Shown here in pieces: positions 1-7,164 of a DNA stretch of 25,613 bases; within the stretch, counting starts at the first letter, position 1, and the number at the start of each line of letters is the position of its first letter. This DNA is from JAKQHY01 sp034429475. GTDB lineage: Bacteria; Chloroflexota; Anaerolineae; B4-G1; SLSP01. Below the pieces are notes generated by a model. It ran no database searches, was not told the DNA's origin, and was given only the letters and a program-made list of their open reading frames with translations. Made by a program: the position numbers and the translations under genes. The stretch is from positions 1 to 25,613 of the forward strand of contig DAOUGD010000137.1 of NCBI GenBank assembly GCA_034429475.1, given 5' to 3'.

Positions 1-2363
1 GAGAGGCCGGTCAAATACCAATCGTCGTAGTAGGAATGGATAATGCGGGAAGGCGTTTCGATCCAGTGGGTGGCGCCGTCGCACCAGGCGTTGCGCTCCT
101 CCTCGCTCAAATCCGCCGGCGGCGTGGTGCATGTATCCGTCTTGGCCTGGAGCAGCCACGCCAGCCGCGCCTTTTGGAGCGCGCCCGGCGCGCTGACGCT
201 GGGCCGGTACATCATCCGCGCGGAGAACGCCACGCGCCCCTGGGTGTCATCCTGCACCAGCGAGACCGGGACGTAAGCCAGCAACACTTCGCCGCTGGCG
301 TCTTTGGCGCGAACGGTGATGCCGTACATCTCCATTTGCGCGACATCGAGCCAGGCCGTGATCGGCGTACTCGGCGTGATCGCGGGAGCGTTCGGGATCA
401 CCGGCAAGTAGCCATACTGCCCGTCATGATACGGGATTTCGAGTTCGAGCATTGGGATCAAGCGCAGGTCGCCGTCGGCCTCCTCGCCGCTGTCGCCAAA
501 GGTCGTCTCGCGGACGCGCTGCACCTGGCCTTCGCGGTCGTCCGCGGGCCAGTCCAGCACATTGAGCGTGTACCACAGGTGTTTCGGGTTGACGGGGCGC
601 AATTGGAAGTCCACGAATACGGGCGTGTCCACCGCCAGTTGATCCAGTGAGAACTCGAACACTTGATCGGTAAAGCCCGTGATGACCGACCGACCGCTGA
701 TTTGAGCGATCTCGCCCATCGCCAACAGCGGCGCGCTGTCGAACTTGTCCGGGACGCCATCGCCATCATCGTCGAAGTCGAAGACATCGGCGCTCCCGTC
801 CAGGTCGGTGTCGGGGCAGGTCAACGCGCCGGCGTTCACCGCACATTCCAGCCCATCCGGGACCTCGTCGCCGTTGGTGTCCACGTCCAGGGCGTTGAGA
901 TACCACCGCTTGCCGCCGCCATCCACAAAGCCTTGCACCTCCAGGCCATCCGGCAGACCGTCGCCGTCGGTATCGGCTAAAGTCGGTTCCAGACCCAGCT
1001 CGTAGACCTCGATGCCGTCGTTCAGGCCGTCGCCGTCTGTGTCTGGATTGTTGAGATTGGAGCCGATGCACAACTCTTGCAGGTCGGTCAGGCCGTCGCC
1101 ATCGGTATCCACGCCGGGGTCGTTGGGCAGATCGTCACACGCTGAGGGGGTTGAAGTCAGCGGCGCGGTCAAGCCGATGGCGGGCATGTCTGCCGCCGGG
1201 ACGGCGGCGTTCCCGGCCAGCGGGTTGCGTTGGGGATCAAAGTCTTTGTGGGAGAGGTTAGCTTTTAATTCGGCCTGTCTCAGGCGCGCGGCTTGTTCTT
1301 CTTCGTAAGTTGCGCGCGCGGCGTTTTGCTTATCCATAAACGCATAAGCCTGCTGGCCTTGTAGCAGCGGCGTCGCCACCATGGAGACGATGACGGCGAT
1401 TACCACCGCCGCGTAGAGCCGCGAGGAACGGACGGTGATCAAGAGGGCCACACCGGATAAGACGGCGGCCATCAGACACGCCTGGACGCTAAAATACGGT
1501 TCCTTGACTTGTGCCAGCGCCGCGCCGATGAAATCCGCCTTGCCCGCGCCGCCGACCCCGGTGGCCGAGTCGGTCTTCCAGTCCATGAAGTCGGTGGTGA
1601 TAGTGGCTTCCACCTGTTCCAGCCGGTCCGGCGGGAACCTGGCGTTGACCACCATCCGCAGCGGCAGACCGGCGCTGTCTATCCAGATTTCGCCGGAACC
1701 GGTCATGTCGAGATAGGTGCGCGTCATATCGAGGCTCAGGCCGGGGGGGAGTTCGCCCTGGCGGGTCAACTCGTCTTCCATCAGATCGCGCATATGGGCG
1801 GCGAATTGCGGGCCGTCCAGGCGGAAGCTGTAGCGCTCAAAGGTCACGCCGGCGCGGGTCTGCGTGTCGAGCCGGGTGATGTCCTGCGCGGCGGCCAGGT
1901 AGCCGAGCGGGTCGCCGCCCGGCGCGAACAGGTCGAAGGAGGCCGCGCCATCCTCCAGGGGCTGCCATTCGCCGCCGGCGATGCGTCCCCAGGATTGGCC
2001 GGACTCAACGCGCAATTCCAGGCTATCATCACCGGTGGCCGTGCTGCCGCCCTCCGACCAGAGCTTGAGCTGCATGGCGCCGGCGTGTACGTCGGTCTCC
2101 CCTTCGATGTAGACGTGGTCAACCGTGCTGTTCAGGCCGACGTTTGCCAGCTTGGGCAGGGGCCAGGTCGTTTGCTCGATATCGGTGGCGTAAGTGTACG
2201 CACCGACTTCGTTGGCGCGCTGCCAGGCGGCTTCCACCGCGCCGCGCGCCGTCAGGGGCGATAACGGGGATGCGGGATTGGCCGCCAGCGGGCGCACGGT
2301 AATCCCTAACCCGATGAGGGCGAGGGTCAATACGAGATAGAGCAATGGGCGATAACGTTTCAT
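1..2363 (-). CDS. Secreted/membrane protein with thrombospondin type 3 repeats (3' end cut by window edge)
   Basis: Open on the minus strand from an ATG at 2363 to the left edge, so at least 787 residues. The start has a strong GAGGAGG ribosome site about 5 nt upstream. Residues 1-28 form a signal peptide (KRYR then a hydrophobic run). Residues about 40-290 are a beta-rich region of unknown family. Around residues 295-340 two adjacent hydrophobic segments suggest a membrane hairpin. Residues about 413-538 hold six tandem calcium-binding type units, most of the form DTDGDGLxDxxE, typical of thrombospondin type 3 repeats; the fifth and sixth are degenerate (DTDLDGSAD, DDDGDGVPD). A beta-rich C-terminal part continues off the window. 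It lies 60 bp behind a degenerate receiver gene on the same strand and may share its promoter. A surface or adhesion role is inference; the N-terminal domain is unrecognised. Confidence 0.85.
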   Translation of the reverse strand, partial: MKRYRPLLYLVLTLALIGLGITVRPLAANPASPLSPLTARGAVEAAWQRANEVGAYTYATDIEQTTWPLPKLANVGLNSTVDHVYIEGETDVHAGAMQLKLWSEGGSTATGDDSLELRVESGQSWGRIAGGEWQPLEDGAASFDLFAPGGDPLGYLAAAQDITRLDTQTRAGVTFERYSFRLDGPQFAAHMRDLMEDELTRQGELPPGLSLDMTRTYLDMTGSGEIWIDSAGLPLRMVVNARFPPDRLEQVEATITTDFMDWKTDSATGVGGAGKADFIGAALAQVKEPYFSVQACLMAAVLSGVALLITVRSSRLYAAVVIAVIVSMVATPLLQGQQAYAFMDKQNAARATYEEEQAARLRQAELKANLSHKDFDPQRNPLAGNAAVPAADMPAIGLTAPLTSTPSACDDLPNDPGVDTDGDGLTDLQELCIGSNLNNPDTDGDGLNDGIEVYELGLEPTLADTDGDGLPDGLEVQGFVDGGGKRWYLNALDVDTNGDEVPDGLECAVNAGALTCPDTDLDGSADVFDFDDDGDGVPDKFDSAPLLAMGEIAQISGRSVITGFTDQVFEFSLDQLAVDTPVFVDFQLRPVNPKHLWYTLNVLDWPADDREGQVQRVRETTFGDSGEEADGDLRLIPMLELEIPYHDGQYGYLPVIPNAPAITPSTPITAWLDVAQMEMYGITVRAKDASGEVLLAYVPVSLVQDDTQGRVAFSARMMYRPSVSAPGALQKARLAWLLQAKTDTCTTPPADLSEEERNAWCDGATHWIETPSRIIHSYYDDWYLTGL

Positions 2364-2423
2364 GGGGAACCTCCTCAGAGAATAACAGGATTTACGGAAT
2401 GTTAGGATTCAATGCGGGTTTAG

Positions 2424-2771
2424 TCATTGGCCTTGCGCCTTGGTCCATCCCTGGATTGCCCGTATCACATCCTGGGTTGTTTGAGCGCGGGCACACTGGC
2501 CGGCCCATTGGAACATTTCGTGGCGGGCCAAGTCCACGCCGATCAGCAAAACCTGGGGTTGTTCCCAGAGCAGGAGAAAGGCATGGTCAGGGGGGCCGGC
2601 GGCGAGGTCAAAAATCACCACATCGGGGTGCAAGGCGGTAAGTTGTTCCATCCAATGCCATCCACGCCCATTCACTTGATGCAGGGTCAGGCCAGGATAG
2701 CTTGTCAGACTGACGGCAAGCCCCTCGATAACCAGGGAATTGCCATACAGGACGATATTTTTCTTACCCAT
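2424..2771 (-). CDS. Degenerate receiver-like protein, 115 aa, probably leaderless
   Basis: A short protein with the outline of a CheY-like receiver and nothing after it. The first strand reads NIVLYGNS where active receivers have an acidic pair, so the metal-binding residues are missing. The segment HPDVVIFD keeps an Asp at the phospho-acceptor position, but the expected Thr/Ser and Lys positions are not recognisable. An ATG lies upstream in frame at 2780, but it falls inside a well-formed TATAAT box; the ATG at 2771 sits 7 nt after that box and is the better start for a leaderless message. The gene follows a 7TM kinase and a NarL regulator on the same strand but is separated from them by a terminator and has its own promoter. 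A phosphorylation-independent modulator is possible; function unknown. Confidence 0.75.
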   Translation of the reverse strand: MGKKNIVLYGNSLVIEGLAVSLTSYPGLTLHQVNGRGWHWMEQLTALHPDVVIFDLAAGPPDHAFLLLWEQPQVLLIGVDLARHEMFQWAGQCARAQTTQDVIRAIQGWTKAQGQ

Positions 2772-2778
2772 ATCTAAC

Positions 2779-2807
2779 ATTATAGGGATAATATGGTTAG
2801 AATACAA
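2779..2807 (-). promoter_or_regulatory. Sigma-70-type promoter, leaderless arrangement
   Basis: On the minus strand TTGTAT (2802-2807) is followed by a 17-nt spacer and a perfect TATAAT (2779-2784). Only 7 nt separate the -10 box from the ATG at 2771, which places the expected transcription start on or next to the start codon. No Shine-Dalgarno sequence is needed or seen. Confidence 0.7.
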
Positions 2808-2854
2808 TGACCTTCCATGCGATAAGGGGACAGTCGTGGGCCAGTGTGAGGTAC

Positions 2855-2894
2855 AAAAAAAGTACAGTCGCATCAGTGATCAGACTGTACTTTT
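2855..2894 (-). terminator. Rho-independent terminator of the NarL regulator gene
   Basis: Perfect 12-bp arms (2858-2869 and 2883-2894, core AAAAGTACAGTC) with a 13-nt loop. Read on the minus strand the stem ends in seven T residues, as expected for termination after the response regulator ending at 2956. It separates that gene from the promoter at 2779-2807. Confidence 0.8.
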
Positions 2895-2919
2895 GGGGAA
2901 GCTGGAAACTGGATACTGG

Positions 2920-2956
2920 ATCCTCGAAGCTCGATCCAGTATCGAGCTTCGAGGAT
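2920..2956. repeat. Perfect 16-bp palindrome touching the regulator stop codon
   Basis: Arms 2920-2935 (ATCCTCGAAGCTCGAT) and 2941-2956 pair perfectly around a 5-nt loop. The right arm reaches the last base of the TAA stop codon of the response regulator (2956-2958). There is no T tract directly after it on either strand; a separate terminator lies about 25 bp further on. It could be a transcript 3'-end stabilising stem or a mobile palindromic repeat. Confidence 0.6.
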
Positions 2957-3606
2957 TATCCGCCTTTGCCGAGCCGCTGCCGGGCGTATGCTACGACCTG
3001 GGCGCGATTTTGCAGGTGCAGGCGTTGCACAATTTCGCCCATGTGGTATTTGATGGTGCGTTCGGCCAGGCCAAGCGTTGCGCCGATTTCCTTGTAGGTC
3101 AACTCTTGGGCGACCAGTTCCAGGATTTGCATTTGACGCGCGGATAGCTCCATAGGAAGGCTTTCGGCGCTGCTGGATGGCGCTGGTGAGGATTGCCGCG
3201 CCAATTCTTGTAAAATTTTCATTGCCAGGCCCGGCGCCAACGGCGACTCGCCCCGCGCCAGCCCCTCAAGCAACTGCATAAAGTCGGGGGTGTCCAGCGT
3301 CTTGAGCAAGTACCCGCACGCCCCGCTCTTGATCGCCTCGAACAGGTTTTCGTCGTCCTCCAACATGGTCAAGATCACGATCTTGATCGTCGGCAGTTCG
3401 GCTTTGATCAGCCGCGTGGCGGCCAGCCCGTCGCAATGCGGCATCTGGATGTCCATCAGGATGACTTCGGGGCGCAGCGCGCGCGCTTGCTGTAACGCTT
3501 CCATGCCGTCGCGCGCCACGCCGACGACGGTAATGCCGCGCCGGGTGAGCAGGTCGCGCAACCCATCTACGAAGAGGGGATGATCGTCTACCAGTAAGAC
3601 TTGCAT
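2956..3606 (-). CDS. NarL/FixJ-family response regulator
   Basis: A 216-aa two-component regulator. Residues 1-120 are a receiver with the acidic pair D7-D8, phospho-acceptor D52 (in ILMDIQMP), T80 and K102. A Ser/Pro-rich linker (about 138-150) leads to a LuxR-type helix-turn-helix at about 152-212, with the typical LSARQMQILELVAQ and KEIGATLGLAERTIKYH segments. The ATG at 3606 has GGAGGG 5 nt upstream. It lies 106 bp downstream of the 7TM kinase on the same strand, and a rho-independent terminator follows, so the two form a likely kinase-regulator pair. The signal and target promoters are not known. Confidence 0.93.
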   Translation of the reverse strand: MQVLLVDDHPLFVDGLRDLLTRRGITVVGVARDGMEALQQARALRPEVILMDIQMPHCDGLAATRLIKAELPTIKIVILTMLEDDENLFEAIKSGACGYLLKTLDTPDFMQLLEGLARGESPLAPGLAMKILQELARQSSPAPSSSAESLPMELSARQMQILELVAQELTYKEIGATLGLAERTIKYHMGEIVQRLHLQNRAQVVAYARQRLGKGG

Positions 3607-3618
3607 AAAACCCTCCGG

Positions 3619-3667
3619 GAATTACGAATTACGAATTACGAATTACGAGTTGCGAGTTGCGAGTTGC
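3619..3667. repeat. Seven tandem 7-bp units between kinase and regulator genes
   Basis: Four perfect copies of GAATTAC followed by three perfect copies of GAGTTGC, 49 bp in all, in the gap between the kinase stop and the regulator start. The flanking bases 3678-3702 add an imperfect 8-bp repeat of GCTTTGGG. Similar heptamer arrays occur at 7063-7083 and 25342-25390. Confidence 0.9.
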
Positions 3668-3712
3668 GAAACTTTGCAGCTTTGGGGCTTTGGGGCTTTG
3701 CGTTGCCGTCTT

Positions 3713-5386
3713 TTATGCGCGCAGTGGGATTTTGACGACGATGTGCGTGCCCTGACCCGGCGCGGAGTGGACTTCGAGGCTGCCGCGCAGTTCCTCGGCG
3801 CGCTCGCGCATGAAGCGTAGGCCGAAGGTCGGGCCGTCCGCCGCCGGCTGCGCGGGATCAAAACCCTGGCCGTCATCCTGGATGACGACGTGAAACTGGT
3901 CATCCTGAAGCGTCAGGCTGATGTGAACTTGCCCGGCCTGCGCGTATTTCCGAGTATTGGTGAGCGCCTCCTGGATGATGCGCAGCAGTTGTACCTCGGC
4001 GGTGGGTGAGAGCAGATTGTCTTGTATGCTGGATGACGCCAGTTCCGTGTGGATGCCGTAGTTCCGGCGAAATTGGGTGAGGTAGTGTTGCAACGCGTCG
4101 AGGAACGTCGCGTCGGACGCCCGGACGCCCAACAGGTATTCGCGGATGTCGGTGTGGGACTCTTGCGCCACCGCGATCAGGTTGGCGAGATAGCCGTCCA
4201 CTTCGGCCATCTCGCCCTGCGCCAACAGGTCGCGGGCCACCTGCGCCCGCATCTTCACATATCCGAGCGTTTGCCCCAGGCCATCGTGCAACTCGCGCGC
4301 CAGCCTCACCCGCTCTTCCGTCATCGCCAGCGCGCGTTGTTGTTCGATGAAGCGCGCTTGCGTGTGCTTGAGTTCGGTGATGTCGCGCAGCATCATCAAG
4401 CGTCCCGGCGGCAGCCCGCGTCGGTCGGTCAACGGCGCGCTGCTGACCTGATACCAGCGTTGCGCGATCTCCACCTCTGGCAACTGTTGGGTATGCGCCG
4501 CCGCCGTAACCTGAGCGAGCGCGTGGAGGCCGGAGCAGGGGGCCTCCGCCGCCAACGTCTGGCCGACCAAACGGGCGCGCGGCATAGCGAGAATGGCGGC
4601 CGCGGCGGGATTCACATCCACAATCCGCTGTTGCGCATCCAGGACGATCATGCCTTCTTGCATTTGTTCGAGCATCGTCTCGCGGGCGATGGGAATCAGA
4701 TCAAACAGCCGCCAGCGCAAGAGCGCCCAGAGTTGAAGCGCGCCGGTGAAGATGAAGGTGGTGCTGGAGAAGTTATAACCGGGGATAGGAGTAATGCCGC
4801 GATCATACAGCAAAGAAACCCCAAAGGGAAAAATGACGCAGAAAGCGATCACGAGCGCGTTCCAGAAGTAGGGGGTCAGGGGCGGAAAAGCTGTCACCAA
4901 CCGTCCACTGGCGAGCAAGAGCAGGAGATACATATAGCCGGTATGCACCCAATACCATAATCCTTTAGCATCGCGCAGTGCAGGCGTCGCGCCAGATAAA
5001 TCCAGCGTCGGGTTGTAACGGTAAAGGGTATGATAAGCGTTTGTCCACTCCAAGAGAATGGTCACGATGGGAATAAGGCATAACCAGACCCAATGCCGTC
5101 GGGCGAACCGCTGCGCTTGCCCGGTGTAGGCCATCACGAACGCGAAGGTCGCCGGGGCGAGGCTCACAAAAGGCAGCACTTGCACATGTCCCCACCACAA
5201 GCGCAACGGCAGCGAGATGGTGATGCTATTGAGCGCGTGGAACAACGCCCAGACTGCCGTCGCGCCCATCATACGGCTAAACGGTAAGGCCGCCGGCATA
5301 TCTCGGAAGCGGCGCACATACCCGGCAAATCCCAAGGGAATGATGGCCGCCAGCAACTTAGGCCAAAGGTAGGGTGTGTAGATCAT
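3713..5386 (-). CDS. 7TM-PAS sensor histidine kinase (HisKA_3 type)
   Basis: A 557-aa membrane sensor kinase. Residues 1-225 contain seven or so hydrophobic segments like the N-terminal 7TM region of bacterial sensor kinases. Residues about 235-345 form a PAS domain (starting METMLEQMQEGMIVLD-like). The dimerisation/phosphotransfer part has the motif ARELHDGLGQTL with phospho-acceptor H367. The ATPase domain holds the N box (IIQEALTNTRKYA) and G box (DDGQGFDP) near residues 470-515. HisKA_3 kinases normally act on NarL regulators, and one follows 106 bp downstream. The ATG at 5386 has only a weak ribosome site. An extended -10 promoter lies about 50 bp upstream. The input signal is unknown. 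Confidence 0.92.
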   Translation of the reverse strand: MIYTPYLWPKLLAAIIPLGFAGYVRRFRDMPAALPFSRMMGATAVWALFHALNSITISLPLRLWWGHVQVLPFVSLAPATFAFVMAYTGQAQRFARRHWVWLCLIPIVTILLEWTNAYHTLYRYNPTLDLSGATPALRDAKGLWYWVHTGYMYLLLLLASGRLVTAFPPLTPYFWNALVIAFCVIFPFGVSLLYDRGITPIPGYNFSSTTFIFTGALQLWALLRWRLFDLIPIARETMLEQMQEGMIVLDAQQRIVDVNPAAAAILAMPRARLVGQTLAAEAPCSGLHALAQVTAAAHTQQLPEVEIAQRWYQVSSAPLTDRRGLPPGRLMMLRDITELKHTQARFIEQQRALAMTEERVRLARELHDGLGQTLGYVKMRAQVARDLLAQGEMAEVDGYLANLIAVAQESHTDIREYLLGVRASDATFLDALQHYLTQFRRNYGIHTELASSSIQDNLLSPTAEVQLLRIIQEALTNTRKYAQAGQVHISLTLQDDQFHVVIQDDGQGFDPAQPAADGPTFGLRFMRERAEELRGSLEVHSAPGQGTHIVVKIPLRA

Positions 5387-5434
5387 TTTCTGTATTCCCA
5401 GCGCCGTCGTCGGTATCGGGCCTCCTCATTAAGA

Positions 5435-5443
5435 ATTATACCA
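5435..5443 (-). promoter_or_regulatory. Extended -10 promoter element for the 7TM kinase
   Basis: On the minus strand TGGTATAAT gives a TGn extension plus a perfect -10 hexamer. A matching -35 box is poor, as is usual for extended -10 promoters. The expected transcript would carry a leader of about 40 nt that includes a GAGGAGG stretch. Confidence 0.45.
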
Positions 5444-5496
5444 AGACTTACGCCAGAAACGAAGGCCTTTTCCGGGCAGGTCAACACGGCCCGGAC

Positions 5497-5524
5497 TTGA
5501 TTTTTACAGCTTTGAGCACATAAT
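5497..5524 (+). promoter_or_regulatory. Promoter of the UvrC-like gene
   Basis: TTGATT (5497-5502), a 16-nt spacer and CATAAT (5519-5524). The -10 box overlaps the first ATG (5523), while a GTG in the same frame (5532) lies exactly 7 nt after the box, the same spacing as at 2771-2779. This favours a leaderless GTG start. Confidence 0.5.
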
Positions 5525-6620
5525 GCCCCCTGTGTCCTTCAAGTTTGAACTCCGTCATTACCCCATCACGCCCGGCTGCTATCTGATGCGCGACGCAGCC
5601 GATAAGGTGATCTACGTCGGCAAGGCCAAGAACCTGCGCCGGCGGCTGGCGTCTTACTTCCGCCCGGAGCGCCGCAAGCGCCGGACGCGCCGCGACCGCC
5701 GCATGGAAAAACTGGTCGCCGTTGTCGCCGCGATTGACGTGATCCTGGTCAACACCGAGTTGGAAAGTCTGGTCCTGGAAAACAACCTCATCAAGCGGTA
5801 TCATCCCCGCTTCAACCGCATGTTGATGCCGGAAGACACGGGCTACCATTACATCGTGCTGACCGACGAGCGGTGGCCGCGCCTGCTGCCCTATCGCAAG
5901 CTGCGTCTGAACAAAGTCCTGGCCGGCAAAGAGGTGGAGCAGCGTTTCGGCCCGTATCTCACCCGCGAGTGCCGCGACGGCTTGCTGGAATACGTTGCCG
6001 ACCATTTTGGGCTGCGGACGTGCTTCCCGATGCCGTCGCACGTTTGCCTGCGTTATCACCTGCGGGCGTGCTGCGGCGTCTGTGAGGAGCGCGTCACGCC
6101 GGAAGTCTACGCCGTCATCGTGCAGGCCGCCGCGACGTTCCTGGCGCGTCCCAACGCCGACCTGGTGGGCGACATGCGCGCGGAGATGCTCGCGTGCGCG
6201 GAGCGGCTGGAATTCGAGCGCGCGCAGCGCATCAAGGAGCGGGTGCTGGCGCTGGAAGCCACCTTGCAGCCGCAGATCGTGGAGCGCGACGTGGATTACG
6301 ATCAGGATGTGGTCTACTTCGGCCCGGCGAAAGCGCGGCGCGCGTTGGTTGTCACGATTCAGCGGGGGATGATGCTGGACGTGGCGCTACATTCGCTGGA
6401 TGGGGCGGGGACTTATCCCCAGGTGTGTCGCGAGTTTCTGCTAACGCGATACGCTTCATCCGGGCCGGAAGAGGTCATCTGCAACGCGCCGGAGAAAGCG
6501 GCCGATACCTTGCGGGCGAAGGCGCGGAGTGTGCGGGTAATCTGTCCCACCGAAGGGGTAGAATATGAGTTGTTGGAGTTAGGCCGGCTGAATTATGAGT
6601 ACCGGGCAAAACATTTGTGA
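5523..6620 (+). CDS. Short UvrC-like GIY-YIG nuclease lacking the RNase H half
   Basis: Related to the UvrC subunit of nucleotide excision repair. The N terminus is a GIY-YIG domain (TPGCYLMRD, KVIYVGKAKNLRRRL, and the Glu in NTELESLVLENNLIKR), the module that makes the 3' incision. A Cys-containing stretch (ACCGVCEE) and a UVR-type helical hairpin (about residues 215-245, EFERAQRIKERVLALE) follow, then the linker region that precedes the RNase H-like 5' incision domain in UvrC. The protein stops at 365 residues just where that domain would begin, and the helix-hairpin-helix tail is also absent; full UvrC is about 600 residues. The stop is followed by an unrelated gene, so this is not a window cut. 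The start may be the GTG at 5532. It could be a Cho-like accessory nuclease or a decayed uvrC copy. Confidence 0.88.
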   Translation: MPPVSFKFELRHYPITPGCYLMRDAADKVIYVGKAKNLRRRLASYFRPERRKRRTRRDRRMEKLVAVVAAIDVILVNTELESLVLENNLIKRYHPRFNRMLMPEDTGYHYIVLTDERWPRLLPYRKLRLNKVLAGKEVEQRFGPYLTRECRDGLLEYVADHFGLRTCFPMPSHVCLRYHLRACCGVCEERVTPEVYAVIVQAAATFLARPNADLVGDMRAEMLACAERLEFERAQRIKERVLALEATLQPQIVERDVDYDQDVVYFGPAKARRALVVTIQRGMMLDVALHSLDGAGTYPQVCREFLLTRYASSGPEEVICNAPEKAADTLRAKARSVRVICPTEGVEYELLELGRLNYEYRAKHL

Positions 6621-6648
6621 TTGGGAAATGTTAGATTTGGAGATTTTT

Positions 6649-7080
6649 ATGCGAGAGTATACTTTCATTGAATGCCTACCCACCCTCGCGCAATACAATG
6701 CGCTGCGGGCGACGACGGGATGGCGGGCGTATCCTGAAGCAGTGGTCGCAGAGGCGTTGCCCAATTCGCTCTATGGCGTCTGCGCCTACGATGGCGAGAC
6801 GCTGGTGGGGATGGCGCGCGTCATCGGCGACGGCGGGCTGGCCTACTACATCCAGGACGTGGTGGTGAGGCCGGAGTATCAACGGCAGAGCATCGGGACG
6901 CAGTTGATGGATCGCGTGATGGCCTACATCGCAGCGCACGCCGGGGACAACGCCGTCATCGGTCTGATGGCGGCGGCCGGCAAGGAGCCATTCTACGAAA
7001 AGTACGGCTTTACCCGGCGGCCCACGGAGACGTTGGGCGCGGGAATGACGATTTTCTTTAAGGTAGACGGTAGACGGTAG
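6649..7080 (+). CDS. GNAT-family N-acetyltransferase
   Basis: A 143-aa single-domain acetyltransferase. The acetyl-CoA binding motif is YYIQDVVVRPEYQRQSIGTQL near residues 62-85, followed by the C-terminal KEPFYEKYGF segment common in small GNAT enzymes. An earlier in-frame ATG at 6595 overlaps the UvrC-like gene, but the ATG at 6649 has GGAG 6 nt upstream and fits the domain start. It follows the UvrC-like gene by 28 bp and is probably co-transcribed. The stop codon lies inside a 7-bp tandem repeat, so the last residues (VDGRR) are encoded by repeat units. The substrate is not predictable. Confidence 0.9.
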   Translation: MREYTFIECLPTLAQYNALRATTGWRAYPEAVVAEALPNSLYGVCAYDGETLVGMARVIGDGGLAYYIQDVVVRPEYQRQSIGTQLMDRVMAYIAAHAGDNAVIGLMAAAGKEPFYEKYGFTRRPTETLGAGMTIFFKVDGRR

Positions 7081-7083
7081 ACG
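7063..7083. repeat. Three tandem 7-bp units across the GNAT stop codon
   Basis: Three perfect copies of GTAGACG. The third copy supplies the TAG stop of the acetyltransferase. Looser GACT-containing repeats at 7- or 8-bp spacing follow at about 7113-7146. Confidence 0.85.
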
Positions 7084-7164
7084 GGGGATAAAAATGGCTT
7101 TACTGAAAATGCCGTCTCGACTACACGACTAGAGACTATCAGACTGGTTTTAAAAGGGGCAAAG

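Noticed and set aside
2345..2641. Plus-strand 98- and 116-codon frames over 2345-2777
   Set aside because: Antisense to the degenerate receiver gene, which has a good promoter and domain-like sequence.
4049..4960. 303-codon plus-strand open frame opposite the 7TM kinase
   Set aside because: Antisense to a gene with full kinase motifs; Arg/His-rich composition typical of a GC-rich shadow frame.
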